DNA of 64,000 nt. Origin: Ruminococcus sp. (GTDB taxonomy: Bacteria > Bacillota > Clostridia > Oscillospirales > Acutalibacteraceae). The stretch is from positions 1-64,000 of the forward strand of contig JAFQQF010000018.1 of NCBI GenBank assembly GCA_017411385.1. Reading direction: 5' to 3'. Shown piece by piece: positions 1 to 8,338 of the stretch. The position numbers were made by a program, and so were the translations under genes. The notes under the pieces are model-generated. The model saw only the letters and a program-made list of their open reading frames with translations. It was not told the DNA's origin and did no database searches. How positions within the stretch are numbered: the stretch's first letter is position 1; every line of letters starts with the position of its first letter.

Positions 1-34
1 ATGTTCAATTCTACAATTTTGAACGTATCAATTT

Positions 35-75
35 AAAAGACGGCCTTACTCCGTTTGAAATTCGGAGTAAAGCCG
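35..75 (-). terminator. Rho-independent terminator after rex
   Basis: Inverted repeat with arms at 41-53 and 63-75 (one mismatch, 9-nt loop). Read leftward it is followed by TCTTTT, so it suits the end of the leftward acn-icd-rex transcript. Positions 76-173 lie between it and rex and hold only an apparent 3' untranslated stretch with no convincing gene. Confidence 0.7.
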
Positions 76-173
76 CGTAATTTAATGATATTCTACGATA
101 GGGGTCTTTTTTCTTTGTCTACTTTCCTGGATACTGTCCATCAGAATGCATACGGGTTATCTTTATAGTTTTA

Positions 174-821
174 TCAGGTATCGGTTTCTTTGTTTGTAAT
201 CAGGTATCCCAGAGTCATAAGACTTTCGCTCAGATGCACATCATAGGAAACACAGTCGGGAAAATGAGTAGTAATGTCATAATGGCTGAAATTAAGATAG
301 TGTCTTATTCCTGCCAAGTACAGCTTGTTAACAACTTCTTCTGCACTCACTGTAGGAATACAGAGTATAGCCGTAGTAACCTCATTTTCTTTTATGCAGT
401 TTTCTATGTCGCAGTTGTCTTTAATGGTAAAGCCTGCAAGCTCAGTACCCACAAGGTGGGGTGCTGTGTCAAACAATCCGCACAGCTTAAAGCCGAATTT
501 TTCAAAATCAAAGTGAAAAAGTACAGCACGGCCCAAGTTACCAATACCATAGATTACTGTGTTTTTAGGTTTATCAATACCTAAGAGCTTTGCTATTTCT
601 TCACGGAGGTTTTTTGTAATATAGCCGTAGCCCTGCTGACCGAATCCGCCAAAGCAATTAAGGTCCTGTCTTACCTGAGAAGCTGTTATATTCATAGCCT
701 CTGCAAGAGCACGGGAGGAGATTTTATCTACGCCGTTGTGCTCCAAGGTGCACAGGCATCTGTAATATTTAGGCAGTCTGCGGATTACAGGCATTGCAAT
801 CTGTCCTTCAGTTTTGCTCAT
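174..821 (-). CDS. rex: Redox-sensing transcriptional repressor Rex
   Basis: Rex senses the NADH/NAD+ ratio and represses fermentation and respiration genes when NADH is low. The 215-residue length is usual for the family. An N-terminal winged helix (about 1-80, with the recognition segment ITASQVRQDL) is followed by a Rossmann NAD domain with GIGNLG at 92-97. The start has a strong GGAGG site. It is the last gene of a leftward operon 44 bp after icd, which suggests that 2-oxoglutarate synthesis and redox sensing are co-expressed. I saw no clear Rex operator near the acn promoter, so autoregulation is not supported by the sequence. Confidence 0.96.
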   Translation of the reverse strand: MSKTEGQIAMPVIRRLPKYYRCLCTLEHNGVDKISSRALAEAMNITASQVRQDLNCFGGFGQQGYGYITKNLREEIAKLLGIDKPKNTVIYGIGNLGRAVLFHFDFEKFGFKLCGLFDTAPHLVGTELAGFTIKDNCDIENCIKENEVTTAILCIPTVSAEEVVNKLYLAGIRHYLNFSHYDITTHFPDCVSYDVHLSESLMTLGYLITNKETDT

Positions 822-865
822 AATAAACCTCCGTTCAGGTTAAGAAATAAAGTATCAAGCAAGTT

Positions 866-2077
866 TTATGCCATAAGCTCAGCAAGTTTTTTGCCAATTT
901 CCTTGAGGAAATCCTGAGTGTTAACCTTCTTCTTATCTTCAAGAGTAGAGATAAGATAGAGGTCGCCTGTCATAATACCGCTTTCGATAGTATCAATAGT
1001 GGCCTTTTCAAGCATATCTGCAAAGTGCATAAGCTCAGAGTTTTCGTCAAGCTCGCCGCGTTTTCTCAGAGCACCGCTCCAAGCGAAAATTGTTGCTACG
1101 GAGTTTGTGGAGGTTTCTTCACCCTTAAGGTGCTTGTAGTAGTGGCGCTGTACTGTGCCGTGTGCTGCCTCGTACTCGTATACACCGTCGGGGGATACAA
1201 GCACGCTTGTCATCATAGCAAGTGAACCGAAGGCAGTAGCTACCATATCACTCATAACGTCGCCGTCGTAGTTTTTGCAAGCCCAGATGTAACCACCATT
1301 GCTTCTGATAACACGTGCAACAGCATCGTCAATCAGGGTGTAGAAGTACTCAATACCTGCGTTTTCGAACTTCTCCTTGTACTCGTTGTCATAAATATCC
1401 TGAAAGATGTCCTTGAAGTTATGGTCGTAAATCTTGGAGATAGTGTCCTTAGAGGAGAACCAGACATCCTGCTTTGTAGCAAGTGCATAGTTGAAGCAGG
1501 AGCGTGCAAAGGAAGCAATGCTTCTGTCAGTGTTGTGCATACCCTGAACAATGCCGTCACCCTTGAACTCCATAATTGTAGAGCGGGTTTCAACGCCGTT
1601 TGCATCTGTTACGCAAAGCTCAGCCTTGGAGCCTGCAGATGCCTTCATCTCTGTGTTTTTGTAAACATCGCCGTAAGCGTGACGAGCGATAGTGATGGGC
1701 TTAGTCCAAGTGGGAATAAAGGGAACAACACCCTTTACAAGGATAGGAGCACGGAAAACCGTACCGTCAAGAATTGCACGGATAGTACCGTTGGGGGATT
1801 TCCACATCTGCTTTAAGTCATACTCAGTCATTCTTGCAGCATTGGGTGTGATTGTTGCACACTTAACTGCTACGCCGTACTTCTTAGTAGCCTCAGCACT
1901 TTGAACAGTTACCTGGTCATCAGTTGCATTTCTGTTCTCAAGACCTAAATCGTAGTATTCGGAATTAAGGTCAACAAAAGGGAGGATAAGCTCCTCTTTA
2001 ATAAGAGCCCAGATAATTCTGGTCATTTCATCTCCGTCCATCTCAACGAGGGGAGTTGTCATTTTAATCTTAGCCAT
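866..2077 (-). CDS. icd: NADP-dependent isocitrate dehydrogenase
   Basis: Oxidatively decarboxylates isocitrate to 2-oxoglutarate in the cytosol, supplying glutamate synthesis and NADPH. The 403-residue protein starts with MDGDEMTRIIW and carries the substrate-loop pattern SPNGTIR (about residues 94-100). Both fit the eukaryote-like homodimeric subfamily rather than the E. coli type. Its start codon overlaps the aconitase stop by 8 bp, so translation is probably coupled. No citrate synthase gene lies in the window, so the operon covers only part of the oxidative branch. Confidence 0.96.
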   Translation of the reverse strand: MAKIKMTTPLVEMDGDEMTRIIWALIKEELILPFVDLNSEYYDLGLENRNATDDQVTVQSAEATKKYGVAVKCATITPNAARMTEYDLKQMWKSPNGTIRAILDGTVFRAPILVKGVVPFIPTWTKPITIARHAYGDVYKNTEMKASAGSKAELCVTDANGVETRSTIMEFKGDGIVQGMHNTDRSIASFARSCFNYALATKQDVWFSSKDTISKIYDHNFKDIFQDIYDNEYKEKFENAGIEYFYTLIDDAVARVIRSNGGYIWACKNYDGDVMSDMVATAFGSLAMMTSVLVSPDGVYEYEAAHGTVQRHYYKHLKGEETSTNSVATIFAWSGALRKRGELDENSELMHFADMLEKATIDTIESGIMTGDLYLISTLEDKKKVNTQDFLKEIGKKLAELMA

Positions 2078-4007
2078 TGTTCTGCTCCTTTGTGTAGTTT
2101 AAAAGACCGCCTGCAAGGATGATAGCCTTCATTCTGTCTGTCAGGTCGCACTTAGCGGTGATGGTTTTACCTGTGGTCTTGTTCTCAATGATAACGTCGC
2201 CGCCGTTTTCAACAATGCTTCTCACATCGGGCATAACGATTTCGTTGCCGAGAGCCAGTGCATCATAGTCAGCCTCGTTTGTGAACTCCAAGGGCAGAAT
2301 ACCTGCGTTAATCAGGTTAGCTCTGTGAATTCTTGCAAAGCTCTTAACGAGTACTGCTTTAACACCAAGGTAAAGAGGTGCAAGAGCGGCGTGCTCACGG
2401 GAGGAGCCCTGACCGTAGTTGTTACCGCCTACGATAATAGATGAGCCGAGTGCCTTAGCGCGAGAGGGGAATTCCTTGTCGCAAACAGTGAAGCAATGCT
2501 CAGAAATTGCAGGGATGTTTGAACGCAGGGGGAGAATCTTTGCGCCTGCAGGCATAATGTGGTCGGTTGTTATGTTGTCGCCAACCTTAAGAGCAACAGA
2601 AGCTTCAATGGTGTTCTCCATGGGTTTTGTTGTGGGGAAGGGCTTGATGTTGGGACCGCGGAGCACTTCAACTGTGTCCATAAGCTCTTCTTCAATAGGT
2701 GCGATAATCATATTGTCATTAACAAGGAATTTTTCAGGCAGGGTAATTTCCACAGCTTCACCCAGAGTTCTGGGGTCTGTGAACACACCTGTCAGAGCAG
2801 ACACAGCAGCGGTTTCAGGAGATACAAGGTAAATCTGGCCGTCAGCAGTACCGCTTCTGCCTTCAAAGTTTCTGTTGAAGGTTCTCAGGGATACACCCTC
2901 AGAGTTGGGGGACTGTCCCATACCGATGCAAGGACCGCAAGCACACTCAAGAATTCTTGCACCTGCTGCAATAAGGTCAGCCAGAGCTCCGTTCTGAGCC
3001 AGCATATTAAACACCTGCTTACTGCCGGGAGCAATTGAAAGAGAAACAGAGGGGCAAACAGTCTTGCCCTTGAGGATAGCTGCAACGCGCATCAGGTCAA
3101 GGTAAGAGGAGTTTGTGCAGGAGCCGATGCAAACCTGATCAACCTTCTTTGCACCAATTTCCTCAATGGTCTTGATATTGTCAGGGCTGTGGGGGCAAGC
3201 TGCCATAGGAACAAGGGAAGAAAGGTCAATGTCAATCACCTTGTCGTATACAGCATCATCATCAGCGCAAAGCTCTGACCAGTCGTTACCTCTGCCTTGA
3301 GCCTCAAGGAATGTCTTTGTAATTTCATCAGAGGGGAATACGGAAGTAGTAGCACCAAGCTCAGCACCCATGTTTGTAATGGTAGCACGCTCGGGAACAG
3401 AGAGAGTCTTCACACCCTCGCCGCCGTATTCGATAATCTTGCCAACGCCGCCCTTAACAGAAAGGATGCGAAGTACCTCAAGAATAATATCCTTAGCAGA
3501 TACCCAAGGGGAGAGCTTTCCTGTAAGGTTTACTCTAACCATCTCTGGCATGGTGATGTGATATGCACCGCCGCCCATAGCAACAGCAACGTCAAGTCCG
3601 CCTGCACCGATAGCAAGCATACCGATACCGCCGCCTGTGGGAGTATGGCTGTCAGAGCCGATGAGAGTTTTGCCGGGGATACCGAATCTCTCCAAGTGAA
3701 CCTGATGGCAGATACCGTTACCGGGACGTGAGAAATAGATGCCGTGCTTGTTACAAACTGACTGTATAAATCTGTGGTCGTCAGCATTCTCAAAGCCTGT
3801 CTGCAGAGTATTGTGGTCTATGTAAGCAACACTTCTCTCTGTCTTAACTCTGGGAACGCCCATAGCCTCATACTCAAGATAAGCCATAGTACCTGTGGCG
3901 TCTTGTGTCAGAGTCTGGTCAATTCTGAGGGCGATGTCTGTGCCCTTTATCATCTCGCCTTCCACAAGATGAGCTTTAATGATTTTTTCCGCAATAGTAT
4001 ATCCCAT
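2070..4007 (-). CDS. acn: Aconitate hydratase
   Basis: Interconverts citrate and isocitrate through a [4Fe-4S] cluster. Cluster ligands are visible as CIGSCTNSSYLDL near residue 294 and CACGPCIGMG near residue 355. The C-terminal swivel domain carries GSSREHAALAP. At 645 residues it is shorter than AcnA (about 890) and matches the compact bacterial aconitase group often called Aquifex-type. It is the first gene of the leftward acn-icd-rex operon. GGAGGACTCCGT precedes the ATG. Confidence 0.95.
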   Translation of the reverse strand: MGYTIAEKIIKAHLVEGEMIKGTDIALRIDQTLTQDATGTMAYLEYEAMGVPRVKTERSVAYIDHNTLQTGFENADDHRFIQSVCNKHGIYFSRPGNGICHQVHLERFGIPGKTLIGSDSHTPTGGGIGMLAIGAGGLDVAVAMGGGAYHITMPEMVRVNLTGKLSPWVSAKDIILEVLRILSVKGGVGKIIEYGGEGVKTLSVPERATITNMGAELGATTSVFPSDEITKTFLEAQGRGNDWSELCADDDAVYDKVIDIDLSSLVPMAACPHSPDNIKTIEEIGAKKVDQVCIGSCTNSSYLDLMRVAAILKGKTVCPSVSLSIAPGSKQVFNMLAQNGALADLIAAGARILECACGPCIGMGQSPNSEGVSLRTFNRNFEGRSGTADGQIYLVSPETAAVSALTGVFTDPRTLGEAVEITLPEKFLVNDNMIIAPIEEELMDTVEVLRGPNIKPFPTTKPMENTIEASVALKVGDNITTDHIMPAGAKILPLRSNIPAISEHCFTVCDKEFPSRAKALGSSIIVGGNNYGQGSSREHAALAPLYLGVKAVLVKSFARIHRANLINAGILPLEFTNEADYDALALGNEIVMPDVRSIVENGGDVIIENKTTGKTITAKCDLTDRMKAIILAGGLLNYTKEQNNG

Positions 4008-4044
4008 ACGGAGTCCTCCTTATCATCATAAAAATACATAATAT

Positions 4045-4073
4045 ATTATATACCAATCGGAAGTCAATGTAAA
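4045..4073 (-). promoter_or_regulatory. Sigma-A promoter of acn-icd-rex
   Basis: On the minus strand TTTACA (4073-4068) and TATAAT (4050-4045) are separated by 17 bp. The -10 lies about 38 bp before the acn start. It is back-to-back with the typA promoter about 80 bp away. Confidence 0.7.
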
Positions 4074-4152
4074 GAACATTTAAAAACTAATATATAAGCT
4101 TTATATAGAATAATTTTCATATAATATTACCATAGTATTTAATGTCGTATTG

Positions 4153-4161
4153 TGTTATAAT
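4153..4161 (+). promoter_or_regulatory. Extended -10 promoter of typA
   Basis: TGTTATAAT is an extended -10 element with a poor -35. Transcription would start near 4168. The upstream in-frame ATG at 4142 would then be untranscribed, which supports the GTG start at 4196. Confidence 0.65.
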
Positions 4162-4195
4162 CCTATATTGGAATTTTATTGAAGGATATGATATT

Positions 4196-6016
4196 GTGAG
4201 TGTAAATGAAAATCTAAGAAACGTGGCAATCATTGCTCACGTTGACCACGGCAAAACTACCCTTGTTGACCAGCTTCTTCACCAGAGCGGAATTTTCCGT
4301 ACAAATGAGGTTGTTGCCGAGCGTGTTATGGACTCAAACGACCTTGAGCGTGAGCGTGGCATCACCATTCTCTCCAAGAACACCGCGGTTATGTACAAGG
4401 ATACAAAAATCAACATAGTAGATACTCCCGGACATGCCGACTTCGGCGGTGAGGTTGAGCGAATCCTTATGATGGTAGACGGCGTTCTGCTTCTTGTTGA
4501 TGCCTTTGAGGGCTGTATGCCTCAGACCAGATTCGTTCTGAAAAAGGCACTGAGCCTTAAGAAAAAGGTTGTAGTTGTTGTCAACAAAATCGACAGAAAC
4601 GGTGCACGCCCCGAGGAAGTAATCGACGAGGTGCTTGACCTTTTCATTGAGCTTGGTGCTGACGAAGACCAGCTTGAGTTCCCTGTGGTTTACGCTTCTG
4701 CCCGTGAAGGCTACGCAATGCTTGACTATAACGAGCAGGGCACAGATATGGAGCCTTTGTTTGAAAAGATTATTGAGGAAATCCCTGCTCCCGAAGGCGA
4801 TGCCGAAGGTGGACTTCAGCTTCTCCTTTCTAACATCGATTACGATGAATACGTGGGCAGAATCGGCATTGGCAGAGTTGAACGCGGCTCGGTAAAATCC
4901 GGTATGCAGGCAACCCTTTGCTGTGCTGACGGAACACAAAAGCGTGTTAAAATCGCAAAGCTTTATCAGTATCAGGGACTTTCACGTGTGGAAACCGAGT
5001 CCGCTACTGTTGGTGATATTGTCTGTGTCAGCGGTATAGGTGAGATTAATATCGGCGAAACTATCTGTGATACCGAAAGTGTTGAGCCTTTGCCTTTCAT
5101 CAAGATAGACGAGCCTACTGTTTCAATGAACTTCATTGTAAATAACAGCCCCTTTGCAGGCAGAGAGGGTAAGTTTGTCACCTCCAGAAATCTTCGTGAC
5201 AGACTTTTCAGAGAAATAGAAACAAACGTAGCACTCAGAGTTGAGGAAACTGACTCTACAGATACCTTCAAGGTTTCAGGCAGAGGTGAATTGCATCTTT
5301 CAATTCTCATCGAAACCATGCGCCGTCAGGGCTACGAGTTTCAGGTTTCCCGTCCTCAGGTTATCACCAAGGTTATTGACGGTGTCAAGTGCGAGCCTAT
5401 GGAGTACCTGATGATTGAAGTTCCCGATACTTACGTAGGTCCCGTTATGGAAAAGCTGGGCTCCAGAAAAGCAGAGCTTATCAATATGGGTGCCAGAGTC
5501 GGCAGTAATATGACTCATATCGAGTTCCGTATTCCTTCTAGAGGTCTTATGGGATACAGACCTGAGTTCCTCACGGATACCAACGGTAACGGTATCATGA
5601 ACAGCGTGTTTGATTCCTACGAGCCTATGAAGGGTGAGATTATCACCCGCCACAAGGGCTCTTTGATTGCTCACGAATCAGGCGAGAGCGTTGCTTACGG
5701 TCTTTATCAGGCTCAGGAGCGTGGCAGACTTTTCATTGCTCCCGGCGTTGAGGTTTACGAGGGTATGATTGTTGGCGAAAACCCCAAGAGCGAGGATATG
5801 ACAGTTAACGTCTGCAAGCGTAAGCATATGACAAACACCCGTGCTTCAGGCTCAGATGATGCCCTCAAACTCGTTCCTCCCACAATAATGTCCTTGGAGC
5901 AGTGCCTTGAGTTTATCGCAGATGATGAGCTTGTAGAGGTAACTCCCGAGTCAATCCGTATGAGAAAAACAATACTTTCCAAAGAACTAAGAATGAAGAA
6001 GGCTTTCCGTAAATGA
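4196..6016 (+). CDS. typA: Translational GTPase TypA/BipA
   Basis: Ribosome-associated GTPase of the EF-G-like superfamily, involved in 50S assembly and stress adaptation. The P-loop AHVDHGKTT is at about 14-22, switch [10 protein letters not shown] follows, and NKID gives guanine specificity. The EF-G-like domains and the TypA C-terminal domain complete 606 residues, the usual length. I chose GTG 4196 because GAAGGA lies 9 bp upstream and an in-frame ATG at 4142 falls inside the promoter. Its stop overlaps the next start in ATGA. Confidence 0.96.
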   Translation: MSVNENLRNVAIIAHVDHGKTTLVDQLLHQSGIFRTNEVVAERVMDSNDLERERGITILSKNTAVMYKDTKINIVDTPGHADFGGEVERILMMVDGVLLLVDAFEGCMPQTRFVLKKALSLKKKVVVVVNKIDRNGARPEEVIDEVLDLFIELGADEDQLEFPVVYASAREGYAMLDYNEQGTDMEPLFEKIIEEIPAPEGDAEGGLQLLLSNIDYDEYVGRIGIGRVERGSVKSGMQATLCCADGTQKRVKIAKLYQYQGLSRVETESATVGDIVCVSGIGEINIGETICDTESVEPLPFIKIDEPTVSMNFIVNNSPFAGREGKFVTSRNLRDRLFREIETNVALRVEETDSTDTFKVSGRGELHLSILIETMRRQGYEFQVSRPQVITKVIDGVKCEPMEYLMIEVPDTYVGPVMEKLGSRKAELINMGARVGSNMTHIEFRIPSRGLMGYRPEFLTDTNGNGIMNSVFDSYEPMKGEIITRHKGSLIAHESGESVAYGLYQAQERGRLFIAPGVEVYEGMIVGENPKSEDMTVNVCKRKHMTNTRASGSDDALKLVPPTIMSLEQCLEFIADDELVEVTPESIRMRKTILSKELRMKKAFRK

Positions 6017-6909
6017 GTTATGTAATTCTCGACCTTGAGTGGAATGCTGCTTTCAGCAAGAAGCGCAAGAAGTACATCAACGAAATATTTGAATTCGGTG
6101 CAGTAAAAATCGATGATGCTATGAACGTCATCGATGAGTTTTCTATGCTTATTCGCCCTGTTATAGGAAAGTTTATGAACCCCTACGTCAAAAAACTCAC
6201 AAATGTGACCTTTGATGAGCTCAAAAGCGCAGAGAATGATTTTTATGATGCAATGAAGGCTTTTTCTGAATTTCTCGGTGACAGTGTTCTTATGACATGG
6301 AGCACCTCTGATTTGCTTTCTCTTATCGAAAACCAGAGCTATTTTGCAGGCTCAGACAGACTCAGCTTTATGAACCGCTATTGCGATTTGCAGAGCTATT
6401 GCGAACATTGTCTGGGTGTGGGCAGTGCCTCACGCCAGCTAGGTCTTTCTGCCTGTGCAGAGCTTCTTGCGATTCCTGTGGAGGGTAACCAGCACAGAGC
6501 CCTTTATGATGCACAGCTGAGTGCCGAGTGTTTGAAAGCTCTTTTCAAAAAATCCATTCTCGATGAATTTATTGAGGATGCTTCAGATGAGGAGTTCTAC
6601 CGAAAGCTAACCTTTAAATCAAGACTTATCACAGATATAAGAAATCCTCTTGTAGACCGCTCACAGATGTTCTTTGACTGTCCCGAGTGCGGTGCACGCT
6701 GTGTTCAGAAAACCAAGTGGAACGTGAAGAGTAAGAGTTTCAAGGCTTTCTTTGTTTGTCCTGAGTGTAAAAATGAATTTGCAGGTCAGGTGTACGTAAA
6801 GCAGAAGTATGAGGGAATTGTGTTCACAAAAAAAATTGTTGAGCCCAAGCCCGAACCCGATAAAACAGGGGAGAGTTCGGATTCTGAACCTGCGATTTCT
6901 GAAAATTGA
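6013..6909 (+). CDS. DEDDh 3'-5' exonuclease with C-terminal zinc ribbon
   Basis: DnaQ/KapD-like exonuclease fold. The first catalytic motif DLEWN is at residues 7-11, and an H-x4-D motif (HRALYDA) lies near residue 157. The last third (about 215-265) has two CPEC knuckles about 25 residues apart, a probable zinc ribbon that could bind nucleic acid. The tail after it is Pro/Glu-rich. The ATGA overlap with typA suggests coupling. The substrate (RNA or DNA) cannot be told from sequence. Confidence 0.85.
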   Translation: MSYVILDLEWNAAFSKKRKKYINEIFEFGAVKIDDAMNVIDEFSMLIRPVIGKFMNPYVKKLTNVTFDELKSAENDFYDAMKAFSEFLGDSVLMTWSTSDLLSLIENQSYFAGSDRLSFMNRYCDLQSYCEHCLGVGSASRQLGLSACAELLAIPVEGNQHRALYDAQLSAECLKALFKKSILDEFIEDASDEEFYRKLTFKSRLITDIRNPLVDRSQMFFDCPECGARCVQKTKWNVKSKSFKAFFVCPECKNEFAGQVYVKQKYEGIVFTKKIVEPKPEPDKTGESSDSEPAISEN

Positions 6910-6918
6910 TAAAACTTT

Positions 6919-6955
6919 AAGCATTGCCCTTATTATAGGACAATGCTTTCTTTTA
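6919..6955 (+). terminator. Terminator of typA-exonuclease operon
   Basis: Eight-base arms AAGCATTG and CAATGCTT (6919-6926 and 6941-6948), with a short inner CCT/AGG extension, followed by TCTTTT. Confidence 0.8.
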
Positions 6956-6988
6956 CAAAATATTATCGAACAAATATTCGGAAAACTA

Positions 6989-7017
6989 TTGAAATTTAAA
7001 AAAATCCGTGTTAGTAT
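6989..7017 (+). promoter_or_regulatory. Promoter of the two-gene sigma-like unit
   Basis: TTGAAA (6989-6994), a 17-bp spacer and TAGTAT (7012-7017) with a TG extension at 7009-7010. The predicted start near 7024 lands on the palindrome at 7023-7041. Confidence 0.7.
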
Positions 7018-7022
7018 ATTAT

Positions 7023-7041
7023 TGTGAGATTAATTCTCACA
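7023..7041. promoter_or_regulatory. Palindromic putative operator at the transcription start
   Basis: TGTGAGA-N5-TCTCACA is a perfect 7-bp inverted repeat immediately downstream of the -10 element. Its position fits repressor binding. There is no T-run after it, so it is not a terminator. The regulator is unknown. Confidence 0.5.
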
Positions 7042-7109
7042 GCTCAGATATAACGAATACGCCCCAATTTGTTATGAGTATGAAGTTTATTGAAAGGATA
7101 TGAAAAAAT

Positions 7110-7325
7110 ATGGACTATAAAATCTGGTCACAGGAGTATATGGATGAGGCACAAAAAGTTTTAAGAAACATCGACATTCTCAAAGAAAAGCAGAAAACTG
7201 CACCACTCAATCAGCGCCAGACAATTGCCGATAACATTCAGAAGCTTAGGTTGATTTACTATGAATGTGTGCATACCGCCGCTTATATTGCAGGTATTGC
7301 AAAGGAGAGAAGCAATGTCGCGTAA
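7110..7325 (+). CDS. Small helical hypothetical protein
   Basis: A 71-residue, charged, predicted mostly helical protein with no signal peptide or membrane segment. I do not recognise the family. It is first in a two-gene unit: its last 11 bases overlap the start of the sigma-region-4-like gene, whose ribosome site lies inside this gene. This suggests tight co-translation and possibly a partner role. It sits behind a palindromic operator-like site. Confidence 0.7.
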   Translation: MDYKIWSQEYMDEAQKVLRNIDILKEKQKTAPLNQRQTIADNIQKLRLIYYECVHTAAYIAGIAKERSNVA

Positions 7326-7611
7326 TGTACTCTATGCTGAGGATTTTCTTTGTGACAGAGCGTCGTACCTTGCTTACACTTCATCAGGTGATACTAATAG
7401 GGATGAGCTCAGAAAAATGAAAAGTATTTTGAAAAGAGCGATGTATACTGAGCTTACAGACCTTCAGCGCTTTTGTCTTGTAGAGCATTATCTGCACGGG
7501 CGTAAGATGAAGGATATAGCCTCTGAGCTTTCTTTGCATCCTTCAACGATTACTCGCCATATAAGCAATGCTGAAAAAAAGCTTCGCCACATCGCAAGCT
7601 ATTATCAGTAA
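7315..7611 (+). CDS. Sigma-70 region 4-like HTH protein
   Basis: 98 residues. The C-terminal half has the region-4 pattern: LTDLQRFCLVEHYLHGRKMKD, then a helix-turn-helix in IASELSLHPSTITRHISNAEKKL. There is no region 2, so it cannot be a complete sigma factor alone. It may be a DNA-binding regulator or one part of a split sigma. ATG 7315 is preceded by AAAGGAG, and an in-frame ATG at 7261 has no such site. It overlaps the upstream gene by 11 bp. Confidence 0.75.
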   Translation: MSRNVLYAEDFLCDRASYLAYTSSGDTNRDELRKMKSILKRAMYTELTDLQRFCLVEHYLHGRKMKDIASELSLHPSTITRHISNAEKKLRHIASYYQ

Positions 7612-7671
7612 AACTCGAGTGCAGGTGATTCTTCCGCAGGTTATCCACCCTCAGATTTACCAAAATCAAAA

Positions 7672-8014
7672 ACAAAAAGGAGTAGCTTGAGGCACACTCC
7701 GTAAGGAAGTGTGCCTCAATGATATCCGTTCCTCTGCGGAACGGGTGATATATCTTCGATATGATATCGCACTTGGTGCGACAATATATTCCTTCGGAAT
7801 ATTTAGGAACGGATATTATATCATATCTCGTAAGAGATATATCATTCTTTACCTACCGAAAAAAGATATTCTTTATTCTCGGTATGTAATTACCTTTCTC
7901 AAAGTATATAACCCACTATGACGCTCTCGATTTGAAAGTGTCATTTTTTATATACACAAAAAAGGGAGACACTTCCTTACGAAGTGTCTCCCTTCGGCTA
8001 CTCCTAATTTTTGT
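7672..8014. mobile_element. MITE-like hairpin-array element with inverted ends
   Basis: No gene. The ends ACAAAAA..GGAGTAGC (7672-7686) and its complement (7997-8014) are inverted. Each is followed inward by a related stem-loop: left 7687-7719, right 7964-7992 (12-bp perfect arms), sharing the CGTAAGGAAGTGT core. Between them lie stacked small hairpins at 7726-7744, 7767-7781, 7786-7802, 7823-7840, 7862-7874 and 7854-7884. A longer-range pairing joins 7721-7732 with 7806-7817. The flanking 10-mers 7662-7671 and 8015-8024 match at 8 of 10 positions, a possible degraded target duplication. The right end stops 4 bp short of the neighbouring gene's stop codon. Confidence 0.65.
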
Positions 8015-8018
8015 AATA

Positions 8019-8237
8019 TCAAAGCTCAAAGTCGCTGGCGTCAAAGGTTTCAAGCATCCTTGGTGCCTCAACCTTTCTCATAACAGGATTATAGTCAAAC
8101 TTTGAGCACTTTCCTTTTTTGTTGATTGATTTTTTATATCTGCAGAAATTCTTACCGCCTTCTACCACGCAGTTTTGGCAGTAGTCACATTTGACGATAA
8201 TGTTCTGTCCCAACAGCTTTGCTTTTTTCTTAAACAT
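8019..8237 (-). CDS. Small Cys-rich hypothetical protein
   Basis: 72 residues. Cysteines in C-x2-C-x2-C-x8-C followed by a KGKCSKFDYNP segment suggest a small zinc or iron-sulfur site. Proteins with a similar KGKC-x2-F-x-Y-x-P ending are, to my recollection, common in Clostridia, but I know no function. AAAGG lies 9 bp before the ATG at 8237. The upstream in-frame ATG at 8246 abuts that site and is unlikely to be used. Confidence 0.7.
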   Translation of the reverse strand: MFKKKAKLLGQNIIVKCDYCQNCVVEGGKNFCRYKKSINKKGKCSKFDYNPVMRKVEAPRMLETFDASDFEL

Positions 8238-8286
8238 ACTAAGCATCCTTTGTGTTTATTCTTTTATAAGTATATCACGAATATTA

Positions 8287-8315
8287 TTGTCTTGCAAGTT
8301 ATTTTGATATATAAT
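8287..8315 (+). promoter_or_regulatory. Sigma-A promoter of pgeF
   Basis: TTGTCT (8287-8292), 17-bp spacer, TATAAT (8310-8315). The transcript would begin near 8322, leaving a short leader before ATG 8339. Confidence 0.75.
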
Positions 8316-8338
8316 AAGTGTACTGCGAGGTGTATCAA

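Noticed and set aside
1-36. Eleven-codon frame at the left edge ending in TAA
   Set aside because: Could be the tail of an upstream plus-strand gene, but too short to support.
4142-4195. Longer typA starting at ATG 4142
   Set aside because: The ATG lies between the promoter elements upstream of the expected transcript start, and the GTG at 4196 has the ribosome site.
4334-4939. 201-codon minus-strand frame inside typA
   Set aside because: Shadow of typA codon usage; no ribosome site.
7709-7921. 70-codon open frame on the plus strand
   Set aside because: It lies wholly in the hairpin-array element, has no ribosome site and its codons simply read through palindromes.
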